Source: Rubrivivax sp. (GTDB lineage Bacteria > Pseudomonadota > Gammaproteobacteria > Burkholderiales > Burkholderiaceae_C). From it: DNA of 36,713 nucleotides. The DNA is taken from positions 1 through 36,713 of the forward strand of contig JAEUPC010000054.1 in NCBI GenBank assembly GCA_016789865.1. Direction: 5' to 3'. Both the position numbers and the translations under genes were made by a program. The notes under the pieces were generated by a model. That model ran no database searches. It saw only the letters and a list, made by a program, of their open reading frames with translations, and was not told the DNA's origin. Positions 28,732 to 35,546 of the stretch are shown one piece after another; the first letter of the stretch is position 1, and each line of letters opens with the position of its first letter.

Positions 28732-29181
28732 TCACGGTGCCTTGAGCATCACCGTGTTGGCGTACTCGGCCAGGCCCGAGTGGCCGGTGGGCACGCCGCC
28801 GTTGAGGTGCTGCAGCACGCACATGATGTTGTAGATGCCCGAGACCGGCGTGCCGCCGAACGCCACGCCCTCGCCCAGCAGCGGGTTCGGGCCGACGGTC
28901 ATGGTGTGCACGTAGTCGAGCTTGTTGAACACGCCCGGCTCGATCTCGGTGGCACCGACCTGGATTTCCTGACCCGGGCCCACGCTTTCGGCGTAGGCGC
29001 GCAGGCGGAACGAGTCGCCGGCGCTGATCAGGCTGGCCAGCGCGGGCGGCACCTTCCAGCGGATCTCGATCTGGAAAGGCGCGCCGGCCTGCAGCACGTT
29101 GCTGGGCGCGAGCGTGGTGTTGTCGAGCACCTTGCAGCTCATGTCGCTGCTGAAGCCCGTGATTCCCCATTCGATGGCCAT
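28732..29181 (-). CDS. Hypothetical 149-residue protein, probably well expressed
   Basis: The protein starts MAIEWGITGFSSDMSC and has no signal peptide or membrane segment. The alternating pattern (FQIEIRWKVP, FRLRAYAESVG, VGATEIEPGVF) suggests an all-beta fold. No family is recognised. The ATG has a strong AAGGAG nine bases upstream. The gene is flanked by its own leader with two inverted repeats and by a strong terminator, so it is a single-gene unit, unlike most genes here. These features suggest regulated, high-level expression. Confidence 0.7.
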   Translation of the reverse strand: MAIEWGITGFSSDMSCKVLDNTTLAPSNVLQAGAPFQIEIRWKVPPALASLISAGDSFRLRAYAESVGPGQEIQVGATEIEPGVFNKLDYVHTMTVGPNPLLGEGVAFGGTPVSGIYNIMCVLQHLNGGVPTGHSGLAEYANTVMLKAP

Positions 29182-29208
29182 GAGTCACTCCTTGCGTTGA
29201 ACAGACTG

Positions 29209-29225
29209 GCAGGGAGGCTCCCTGC
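29209..29225. promoter_or_regulatory. 17-bp perfect palindrome in the leader of the 149-residue protein gene
   Basis: GCAGGGAG-g-CTCCCTGC is an 8+1+8 perfect dyad, 28 bases upstream of the ATG at 29181 on the minus strand. It could be an operator or an mRNA hairpin near the ribosome site. A second palindrome, GGCGCCGCGGCGCC, lies at 29285-29298. Confidence 0.5.
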
Positions 29226-29317
29226 GCAAGGGCAGTGTCGCGATAGGCCGATTACTGGCGACTGTGCAGGCGCTTAACGTCGCCGGCGCCGCGGCGCCGT
29301 GGGTCGCGCGACGCAGA

Positions 29318-29371
29318 GCTTGTGAAGATATCCGCCGCGTCCGAGCGGGCGTGGCGGATATCGTCACAAGC
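29318..29371. repeat. 19-bp inverted repeat with one mismatch
   Basis: The left arm GCTTGTGAAGATATCCGCC (29318-29336) and right arm GGCGGATATCGTCACAAGC (29353-29371) pair at 18 of 19 positions across 16 bases. It starts 3 bases after the stop of the leftward gene ending at 29374. No T-run follows on either strand, so it is not a typical intrinsic terminator. An operator for the next gene, a processing hairpin or a remnant of a mobile element are alternatives. Confidence 0.75.
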
Positions 29372-29373
29372 GC

Positions 29374-29967
29374 TCAGCGGATGGTCAGGCGCGTGAACCA
29401 GCGCGCGTTGGGCGGCAGGTCATCGCGCAGCGCCGGCCTGAACGGCGCCACGTCGGCGCGTGCCGGCGGCGCGCTGATCAGATTCAGGTCCACGGCCTGC
29501 GGCACGCCGTCCAGACCTTCGTCGGTGTGCGCGAGCTTGAAGTAGATGCCGTTCCACAGCTGGGCGCCGAACTCGTTGGGCCGCTTGAACATGAACAGCA
29601 GCGAGTGCTCGAGCCAGGCCAGGTCGCCCGGCGCCGCCACCGCGGGGCTGCGATGCGGGTAGGGCACATGGCAAAGGATCTCGCCTTGCCCCGGGAGGCA
29701 CTTGAACTCGCGCATCGACAGGAAGTGGTCGGTGAAGCGCGCCGCATCCAGCGCCAGTCGGAAGCTGCTGCGCCCATCGGCACCGCGGTGGAAGTGCACA
29801 CGCCCGATCTCGAGCTGCGAGCCGTCGCGTGCATGCAGCGTGATGCGCCGCTCGCCGTCGAGCCAAAAGCCGGCCCGGGCCGGCACGCAGGCAACGCAGG
29901 CCGCGCCCGCCAGCGCGAGTGCGGCGGACCTTCGCCGCCACCACGCAGGCGCCTTCACAGGGTTCAC
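29374..29967 (-). CDS. Hypothetical exported protein downstream of the PQQ alcohol dehydrogenase
   Basis: A 197-residue protein with a clear signal peptide (RRRSAALALAGAACVACVPARA, cleavage before GFWLDG). The mature part has FRLALDAARFTDHFLSMREF, a Cys pair in FKCLPGQGEILCHVPYP, and LLFMFKRPNEFGAQLWNGIYF. It follows the dehydrogenase gene by 65 bases on the same strand with a strong hairpin between them, so it is probably co-transcribed. It may be a periplasmic partner of the enzyme. No family name can be given. Confidence 0.72.
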   Translation of the reverse strand: MNPVKAPAWWRRRSAALALAGAACVACVPARAGFWLDGERRITLHARDGSQLEIGRVHFHRGADGRSSFRLALDAARFTDHFLSMREFKCLPGQGEILCHVPYPHRSPAVAAPGDLAWLEHSLLFMFKRPNEFGAQLWNGIYFKLAHTDEGLDGVPQAVDLNLISAPPARADVAPFRPALRDDLPPNARWFTRLTIR

Positions 29968-29995
29968 AGACCGGGGACCAGGCGCCTGCCTTGCA

Positions 29996-30021
29996 CGGGG
30001 CCGGCACCGGCGCCGGCCCCG
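29996..30021. other. Strong intercistronic hairpin after the alcohol dehydrogenase gene
   Basis: CGGGGCCGGC (29996-30005) and GCCGGCCCCG (30012-30021) form a perfect 10-bp stem with a 6-base loop, 12 bases after the dehydrogenase stop on the minus strand. There is no T-run. It may protect the dehydrogenase mRNA end and lower expression of the following gene. Confidence 0.6.
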
Positions 30022-30032
30022 GGTTCAGGCAA

Positions 30033-31802
30033 TCACTTCATCAGCTTGAACACCCACACCGAGCCACCCTGCTCGAGAAAGGCCACCTTCTTGGCGACGT
30101 CGCCGCCCCACAGCGGCACGGCGCCGCCCCAGCCGCTGGACACGGCCACGAACTGCTGGCCGTCCTGTTCCCAGGTGATCGGCGCGGCGACGACGCCCGA
30201 GCCGGTCTGGAACTTCCACAGCACCTTGCCGGTCTTGGCGTCGGCGGCCTGCAGAAAGCCTTCAGGCGTGCCCCAGAACACCAGGTTGCCCGCGGTGGTG
30301 AGCACACCGCCCCACAGCGGCGCGTTGTTCGGCACTTCCCAGGCGATCTTGCCGGTCTTGGGGTCGATGGCGCGCAGCGCGCCGATCGGGCCGTCGTTCA
30401 GGGTCTTGATGGTGAAGCCGGCACCCAGGTAGGCCGCGCCCTTCTTGTAGGTGATGGGCTCGTTCCAGATCTCCATGCCCCACTCGTTGCTGGGCACGTA
30501 GAACAGCTTCGTCTCCGGCGAATACGCCATCGGCATCTGGTTCTTGCCGCCCAGGAAGCTGGGGGCCGAGAAGACCACCTTGCCCTTGTTGTCGGCGCCG
30601 CCCGTGGGGTCGCCGGGGCGGTTGTCTGGCACGTAGTTGGGGCGGCCGGTCTTCAGGTCGATGCCGGTGGCCCAGGTGATCTTCTTGACGAACGGGAAGG
30701 CGTTGACCAGCTGGCCGGTCTTGGCGTCGTTGACGTAGAAGAAGCCGTTGCGGTCGGCCTTGCCGCCGAGGATGCGGCCGCCTTCGTCGTAGGTGACGAA
30801 CTCGTTGACGCCGTCGAAGTCCCAGCCGTCGTTGGGCGTGTTCTGGTAGTGCCAGACGATCTGGCCGGTCTTCACGTCGATGGCAACCGTGCTGCACGAG
30901 TACAGGTTGTCGCCCTTGCGCAGGTGGCTGTTCCACGGCGCCGGGTTGCCGGTGCCGAAGTAAGCCAGGCCCGTCTTGGTGTTGTAGGTGCCGCCCAGCC
31001 AGGTGGCCGCACCGCCGGTCTTCCACAGGTCGCCCGGCCAGCTCTTGCCCGGGGTGCCGGAGATGCCGTTGTCGGACTCCTTGCCGTCCTTGTCGAACTT
31101 CTTGCCCATGTGGCCTTCGACCACCGGGCGCATCCACACCATGCGGCCGGTCTTGGCGTCGCGCGCCTCGACCCGCCCGACCACACCGAACTCGCCGCCG
31201 GACACACCGGTGAGCACCAGGCCGTTGGCAATGAGAGGCGCGGCGGTCTGGCTGTAGCCGTCGGCGTAGTTGTCGATCTTCTCCTTCCAGACCACCTCGC
31301 CTGTGTCGGCGTTCAGCGCCACGATCTGCGCGTCGAGCGTGCCGAAGATGACCAGGTTGTCGTAGATCGCGGCGCCGCGGTTGATGACGTCGCAGCAGGG
31401 CATGATGCCCTCGGGCAGGCGGTGCTCGTACTTCCACAGTTTGGCGCCGGTCTTCACATCGAGCGCGAAGATGCGCGAGTACGAGGCCGTCACGTACATG
31501 CGGCCGTTGTGGATGAGCGGCTGGCTTTGCTGGCCGCGCTGCTTTTCGCCGCCGAAGCTGAAGCTCCAGGCGGGTACCAGGCGGCCCACGTTGCCGGTGT
31601 TGATCTGCTTGGCCGGCGAGTAGCGCTGGCCCTGCGTGCCCAGGCCGTAGCTGAGCACGTCGCCAGTGGTGCGGGCGTCGGCCTCGATCATCTGGTCGGT
31701 GACGGCCTTCGGGGCCGAGGTTTGCGCCAGGGCATGCGGCGCGGCCAGGGCTGCCAGGGCAGCAGCGACGAGGGCGGCAGAGAGCTTCGGTTGCAAGGTC
31801 AT
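30033..31802 (-). CDS. PQQ-dependent alcohol dehydrogenase, predicted lanthanide-dependent (PedH/XoxF-like)
   Basis: Periplasmic quinoprotein of 589 residues oxidising primary alcohols to aldehydes with PQQ. Signal peptide [17 protein letters not shown]. The vicinal disulfide is Cys136-Cys137 ([10 protein letters not shown]). Metal ligands are Glu204 ([10 protein letters not shown]) and Asn286 (GTGNPAPWN). The catalytic Asp328 lies in WDFDG, and Asp330 two residues later is the extra carboxylate of lanthanide enzymes; calcium enzymes have Ala or Ser there. No cytochrome domain is attached, so PedF-type cytochrome is the likely acceptor. ATG 31802 has AGGAGGAGAA upstream. A sigma-54 promoter precedes it. 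Confidence 0.95.
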   Translation of the reverse strand: MTLQPKLSAALVAAALAALAAPHALAQTSAPKAVTDQMIEADARTTGDVLSYGLGTQGQRYSPAKQINTGNVGRLVPAWSFSFGGEKQRGQQSQPLIHNGRMYVTASYSRIFALDVKTGAKLWKYEHRLPEGIMPCCDVINRGAAIYDNLVIFGTLDAQIVALNADTGEVVWKEKIDNYADGYSQTAAPLIANGLVLTGVSGGEFGVVGRVEARDAKTGRMVWMRPVVEGHMGKKFDKDGKESDNGISGTPGKSWPGDLWKTGGAATWLGGTYNTKTGLAYFGTGNPAPWNSHLRKGDNLYSCSTVAIDVKTGQIVWHYQNTPNDGWDFDGVNEFVTYDEGGRILGGKADRNGFFYVNDAKTGQLVNAFPFVKKITWATGIDLKTGRPNYVPDNRPGDPTGGADNKGKVVFSAPSFLGGKNQMPMAYSPETKLFYVPSNEWGMEIWNEPITYKKGAAYLGAGFTIKTLNDGPIGALRAIDPKTGKIAWEVPNNAPLWGGVLTTAGNLVFWGTPEGFLQAADAKTGKVLWKFQTGSGVVAAPITWEQDGQQFVAVSSGWGGAVPLWGGDVAKKVAFLEQGGSVWVFKLMK

Positions 31803-31869
31803 GGTCGGGGTTCTCCTCCTGGAGGGTCGGCCGCCGGCAACCAGCGCAGGCGGATCGGGAGGCACTCAT

Positions 31870-31885
31870 TGCAACCTGCATGCCA
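31870..31885 (-). promoter_or_regulatory. Sigma-54 (-24/-12) promoter of the PQQ alcohol dehydrogenase
   Basis: The minus strand reads TGGCAT-GCAGG-TTGCA: one mismatch (T for C) from the RpoN consensus, with correct spacing and both the GG and GC. Transcription would start near 31858, about 55 bases before the ATG, leaving room for the AGGAGGAGAA ribosome site. Confidence 0.85.
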
Positions 31886-31948
31886 TGCGCCGCCACAGCC
31901 CCGCGGGCCTTGATTCGCCCGCGATCGCGAGGGTTAACCCGCCTGCAC

Positions 31949-31965
31949 TGCTACAGGGTCGAACA
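31949..31965 (-). promoter_or_regulatory. Candidate enhancer upstream of the alcohol dehydrogenase
   Basis: The minus strand reads TGTTCGACCCTGTAGCA, identical at 12 of 17 positions to TGTTCCATCCTGGTACA upstream of pedF (8931-8947). Both share TGTTC.A.CCTG...CA. It sits about 65-80 bp upstream of the -24 box, a normal activator distance. Confidence 0.55.
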
Positions 31966-32118
31966 GAACTGCCTCGCTGGCCGTGGCGGGCACGCGCGCA
32001 TGGCTGTGTCGGCAGGCGCTATGAAGCAGCCGACATATCGCCAGCGCACTTGGCGCTGCCCACAATTCCGCTGCACCGAATCGCCCTGCTCGCCTCATCG
32101 CCTGGTCTCTCCCTGCCC

Positions 32119-32841
32119 GTGTCCACCTTTCTCGAAGCCTTTGCGGCTGCCGCCCAACTCATCGCGCAGGCCGAGCCGCGACTGATCGGCACGGTGGCGC
32201 TGTCACTGCAGGTCAGCGGCACGGCCACGCTCGTCGGTGGCACGCTCGGGCTGGTGCTCGGCGCATGGCTGGCGGTGGCCCGCTTTCCCGGGCAGCGCCT
32301 GCTGGTGGGCACGGTGAACACGCTGCTGGCCATGCCTTCGGTGGTGCTGGGGCTGCTTGTGTACTTGCTGCTCTCGCGCGCCGGGCCGCTGGGGGAGTGG
32401 GGGCTGCTGTTCACGCCGGCGGCGATGGTCATTGCGCAAAGCCTGCTCGTGCTGCCGCTGGTGGCCGCGCTGGCGCGGCGCCTCGTGCTGGGCGCGCTGG
32501 TCGAAGGGGGCGACCAGCTTCGCTCGATGGGCGCCGGCCGCGGCACCAGCGCGCTGCTGCTGCTGGTGCACGAGCGTTACGGCGTGCTCACGGTCGTGCT
32601 CACGGCCTTCGGCCGCGCCATTGCAGAAGTCGGCGCGGTGATGATCGTCGGCGGCAACATCGACGGCATCACGCGCGTCATGACCACCACCATCGCGCTC
32701 GAAACCAGCAAGGGCGACCTCGCGCTGGCGCTGGCGCTCGGCCTGGTGCTGCTGGCAGTGGTCGGCGCGCTGAATGCGCTGATCGGCCTGGTGCAGATGC
32801 GCCAGCAGGTGCGCGGCGCGCCGGCCGAGGTGTTGGCCTGA
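32119..32841 (+). CDS. tupB: Tungstate ABC transporter permease TupB
   Basis: A 240-residue inner-membrane permease with about five to six helices. The EAA-type loop is SMGAGRGTSALLLLVHERYG, followed by LTAFGRAIAEVGAVMIVGGNIDGITRVMTT, here broken by the family pattern AEVGAVMIVGGN typical of TupB/WtpB-like proteins. The GTG start (VSTFLEAF) was chosen where homology begins; no good ribosome site is seen. ATPase and binding-protein genes follow in order. The binding-protein motif and adjacent aor genes support tungstate over molybdate or sulfate. Confidence 0.9.
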   Translation: MSTFLEAFAAAAQLIAQAEPRLIGTVALSLQVSGTATLVGGTLGLVLGAWLAVARFPGQRLLVGTVNTLLAMPSVVLGLLVYLLLSRAGPLGEWGLLFTPAAMVIAQSLLVLPLVAALARRLVLGALVEGGDQLRSMGAGRGTSALLLLVHERYGVLTVVLTAFGRAIAEVGAVMIVGGNIDGITRVMTTTIALETSKGDLALALALGLVLLAVVGALNALIGLVQMRQQVRGAPAEVLA

Positions 32842-32915
32842 AGCCGTACATGCACCGCGTCGCCAACACCCGGGCCGCGCGCGAGCCTGGCCCGTGCATT
32901 GCAGTGCACGGTCGC

Positions 32916-33674
32916 ATGAACCGTGACGAAGCTGTGGACACTGCCGCGGCGGCGCGGCCACCGCTGCTGGTGTCGCTGCGTGGCGCGTCGGTGCGCTTCG
33001 GGCCGCTCGCGGCGCTGGAGCGCATCCACCTCGCGCTGCACCGCGGCGACCGGCTCGCGCTGGTGGGTGCCAACGGGTCGGGCAAGACGACGCTGCTGCG
33101 CCTGCTGCACGGCCTGGCACCGGCCGACGGCGAACGCACGGCCTATCCGCTGGCGCCCGAGGGCCGACCGCTGCGTGCCGCCATGCTGTTCCAGCGGCCC
33201 TTTCTGCTGAACCTGAGCGTGCGCTGGAACGTGCTGGTGGGGCTGTGGCTGGCCGGCGTGCCGGCGGCCGAGCGCCACGCGCGCTGCCACCGCGCGCTGG
33301 AACGCGTGGGCCTTTCCACCTTGGCCGCGCGGCGCGCGCGTGAACTCTCCGGCGGCCAGCAGCAGCGGCTGGCACTGGCCCGCGCCTGGGCGCTGGCGCC
33401 CGACATCCTGTTCCTCGACGAACCCACCGCCAGCCTCGACCCCGGCGCCAAGCGCGAGGTGGAGCAGGTGATCGGCGAGTTCGCCGCCGACGGCGTGACG
33501 ATCGTGATGAGCACGCACAACCTCGGCCAGGCCAAGCGCTTGGCCACCCGCGTGGCCTACCTCGAAGGCGGCCGGCTGCTGGCCGACCTGCCCGTGGACC
33601 GCTTCTTCGACGGCCGCGAACTGCCCGAGCAGGCGCGGCAATTCCTCAAGGGAGAACTGCCTTGGAACACCTGA
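32916..33674 (+). CDS. tupC: Tungstate ABC transporter ATP-binding protein TupC
   Basis: A 252-residue ABC ATPase. Walker A is GANGSGKTT, the Q-loop MLFQRPFLLNLSV, the signature LSGGQQQRLALARAW, Walker B ILFLDEPTASLD, and the switch His in MSTHNLGQAKRL. No C-terminal TOBE domain like that of ModC is present, consistent with TupC. The ATG at 32916 is preferred; an in-frame ATG at 32850 would add 22 residues. It is followed by tupA with a 13-base overlap. Confidence 0.92.
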   Translation: MNRDEAVDTAAAARPPLLVSLRGASVRFGPLAALERIHLALHRGDRLALVGANGSGKTTLLRLLHGLAPADGERTAYPLAPEGRPLRAAMLFQRPFLLNLSVRWNVLVGLWLAGVPAAERHARCHRALERVGLSTLAARRARELSGGQQQRLALARAWALAPDILFLDEPTASLDPGAKREVEQVIGEFAADGVTIVMSTHNLGQAKRLATRVAYLEGGRLLADLPVDRFFDGRELPEQARQFLKGELPWNT

Positions 33675-34615
33675 ACTCCGCCTGTCCTGGCCTGAGTGAA
33701 GTCTCTGGTTGCGCCGCCCCGCAGCCGCCCAGCCACCGGGCCGCGCCCGCGGGCGAAGGCGGCCGCCGGGTTCTGCTGGGCGCGCTCGGCCTGGCCGCGG
33801 GGCTGGCCGCGGCGGCCCTGGCCCAAGCCCTGCTCGCGCCGCCGACCTTCGCGCAGGAGCGTTTCATCGTCATGGCCAGCACCACCAGCACCGAGCAATC
33901 GGGCCTGTTCGGTCACCTGCTGCCGGCGTTCAAGCAGGCCACCGGCATCGATGTGCGGGTGGTGGCCGTGGGTACCGGCCAGGCGCTGGACACCGCGCGC
34001 CGCGGCGACGCCGACCTCGTGTTCGTGCACGACAAGGCGGCAGAGGAGAAGTTCGTCGCCGAGGGCTTTGCCACCTCGCGGCGCGACGTCATGTACAACG
34101 ACTTCGTGCTCGTCGGCCCCAAGGCCGACCCGGCCGGCGCGAAGGGCCGCGACATCGCCGCGGCGCTGAAGAAGCTGGCCGCCGGCAGCCAGCCGTTTGT
34201 CTCACGCGGCGACAAGAGTGGCACGCACGCCGCCGAGTTGCGGCTGTGGAAGGCCGCCGGCGTGGACGTGGCCGCGGCCCGGCCCGCCGGTGGGATGACG
34301 GGTTATCGCGACTGCGGCTGCGGCATGGGCCCGGCGTTGAACATGGCCTCGGCCACCAACGCCTACGTGCTGACGGACCGCGGCACCTGGCTGGCGTTCA
34401 AGAACCGCGGCGACCTGGCCATCGTGGTGGAAGGCGACCGCACCCTCTTCAACCAGTACGGTGTGATGGTGGTCAACCCAGCGAAGCACCCGCATGCCAA
34501 GGCGGCGCTGGCGCAGCAGTTTGCCGACTGGGTGGTGTCGCCCGCCGGGCAGACGACGATCTCCGGCTTCAAGGTGGGGGGCGAGACGCTGTTCTTCCCC
34601 AACGCTGCGCTCTGA
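33662..34615 (+). CDS. tupA: Tungstate-binding periplasmic protein TupA
   Basis: A 317-residue solute-binding protein. A long N-terminal part leads to a hydrophobic signal segment (LLGALGLAAGLAAAALAQALL). The mature domain begins FIVMASTTSTEQSGLF; the STTST element at 73-77 matches the oxyanion-binding TTTS motif of TupA. Other typical parts are VAVGTGQALDTARRGDADLV, FVSRGDKSGTHAAELRLW and a C-terminal QTTISGFKVGGETLFFP. The start is a TTG inside tupC with GGGAGA upstream. TupA binds tungstate with much higher affinity than molybdate in characterised cases. Confidence 0.94.
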   Translation: MEHLNSACPGLSEVSGCAAPQPPSHRAAPAGEGGRRVLLGALGLAAGLAAAALAQALLAPPTFAQERFIVMASTTSTEQSGLFGHLLPAFKQATGIDVRVVAVGTGQALDTARRGDADLVFVHDKAAEEKFVAEGFATSRRDVMYNDFVLVGPKADPAGAKGRDIAAALKKLAAGSQPFVSRGDKSGTHAAELRLWKAAGVDVAAARPAGGMTGYRDCGCGMGPALNMASATNAYVLTDRGTWLAFKNRGDLAIVVEGDRTLFNQYGVMVVNPAKHPHAKAALAQQFADWVVSPAGQTTISGFKVGGETLFFPNAAL

Positions 34616-34679
34616 AGCCCGCTGCTCGGCCGGCACGCCGATCACGCAACCAGGTTCGCTTCGCCCTCGGTCGCTCTTG

Positions 34680-34892
34680 ATGACCGCATCGCGCCTGCGG
34701 CCGGTGACGCTGCGCCTGCCCGAGGCGCTGCTCGAACAGCTGCGAAGCCTGGCGCAGGCGCGGGGCATGAGCCTGAGTGATTTGCTCGGGGAAGCCGCAA
34801 CCGTGGCGCTGTTCGACGCGCGCCTTGCACAACTGCGTGCCACGCTGGAACACCGATCGACGGAAGAAGGTCCACCCCCGGGTTATGCCTAG
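34680..34892 (+). CDS. Small ribbon-helix-helix-like protein
   Basis: A 70-residue protein. RPVTLRLPEALLEQLRSLAQ followed by ARGMSLSDLLGEAATVALF has the strand-helix-helix pattern of CopG/Arc-type DNA-binding proteins. It lies between tupA (64 bases before) and aorA (110 bases after). It could regulate the tungsten genes. The region around its stop holds the near-palindrome ATGCCT-AGGTAT (34885-34896). There is no toxin gene next to it, which argues against an antitoxin role. Confidence 0.65.
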   Translation: MTASRLRPVTLRLPEALLEQLRSLAQARGMSLSDLLGEAATVALFDARLAQLRATLEHRSTEEGPPPGYA

Positions 34893-35002
34893 GTATTGCG
34901 ACGCCGCACATATGAACATCATTTCCTAGCCGCCTCGGGCCGGGTTGTCGTGCGCGTGGTCGGCGGTGTCCCTCGTTGTTTCCCCACCGGAGTACCCCCG
35001 TC

Positions 35003-35479
35003 ATGCAGAAGAGCCTGCATCTCAACGCCGACAAATGCACAGGCTGCCTCCAGTGCGAGATGGCCTGTTCGTTCGAGAACTACGGCGTCATGGCACCGGC
35101 CAGGTCGCGCATCAAGGTCTTCGACTTCCATGCCACGGGCAAGAAGGTGCCCTACACCTGCACGCAGTGCGATGAGGCCTGGTGCCTGCACGCCTGCCCG
35201 GTGGAAGCGATCACGGTCGACAAAGTCTCCGGCGCCAAGGTCGTCAACGAGGCCACCTGCGTGGGCTGCAAGGTCTGCACGATCAGCTGCCCGTTCGGCA
35301 CCATCAACTACGTGCAGGAAACCGGCAAGGTGCAGAAGTGCGACCTGTGCGGCGGCGACCCCGCCTGCGCCACCGCCTGCCCCACCGGCGCCATCACCTA
35401 CGTCGACGCCAACTGGACCGGCATCGACAAGATGAAGGCCTGGGCCGACAAGCTGGGCAACCAGCCGGCCGCCGCGTGA
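35003..35479 (+). CDS. aorA: Tungsten aldehyde oxidoreductase iron-sulfur subunit AorA
   Basis: A 158-residue ferredoxin-like subunit that carries electrons from the tungsten subunit. Sixteen cysteines form four [4Fe-4S] sites: 12/15/18/22, 53/56/61/65, 86/89/92/96 and 113/116/122/126, in motifs such as CTGCLQCEMAC and CVGCKVCTISCP. The composition and adjacency to aorB match the AorABC enzyme of Aromatoleum aromaticum, where many AorAB units stack with an FAD subunit AorC. ATG 35003 is used; a TTG at 34976 is less likely. aorB starts 67 bases later. Confidence 0.92.
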   Translation: MQKSLHLNADKCTGCLQCEMACSFENYGVMAPARSRIKVFDFHATGKKVPYTCTQCDEAWCLHACPVEAITVDKVSGAKVVNEATCVGCKVCTISCPFGTINYVQETGKVQKCDLCGGDPACATACPTGAITYVDANWTGIDKMKAWADKLGNQPAAA

Positions 35480-35546
35480 CCGCAGCCGCCGCCCCCGCCT
35501 ACCGCGCCAGCGCCGCTGCGCCAACGAATTCAAGGAGTACCTGAAG

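Larger units (their letters stand above)
31803..32118. promoter_or_regulatory. Divergent promoter region of the alcohol dehydrogenase and tungstate transporter
   Basis: This 316-bp region contains the dehydrogenase sigma-54 promoter and candidate enhancer (entered separately). It also holds the palindrome GGGTTAACCC (31931-31940) and a dyad CGCCA-N7-TGGCG (32039-32055), about 65 bases before the tupB start. The latter could be an operator for the transporter. No clear sigma-70 promoter was identified. Confidence 0.5.

Noticed and set aside
29224-29245. Minus-strand CGACAC-TGCCC-TTGCG upstream of the 149-residue protein gene as a third sigma-54 promoter
   Set aside because: The near-invariant GG of the -24 box reads GA, so the match is not convincing.
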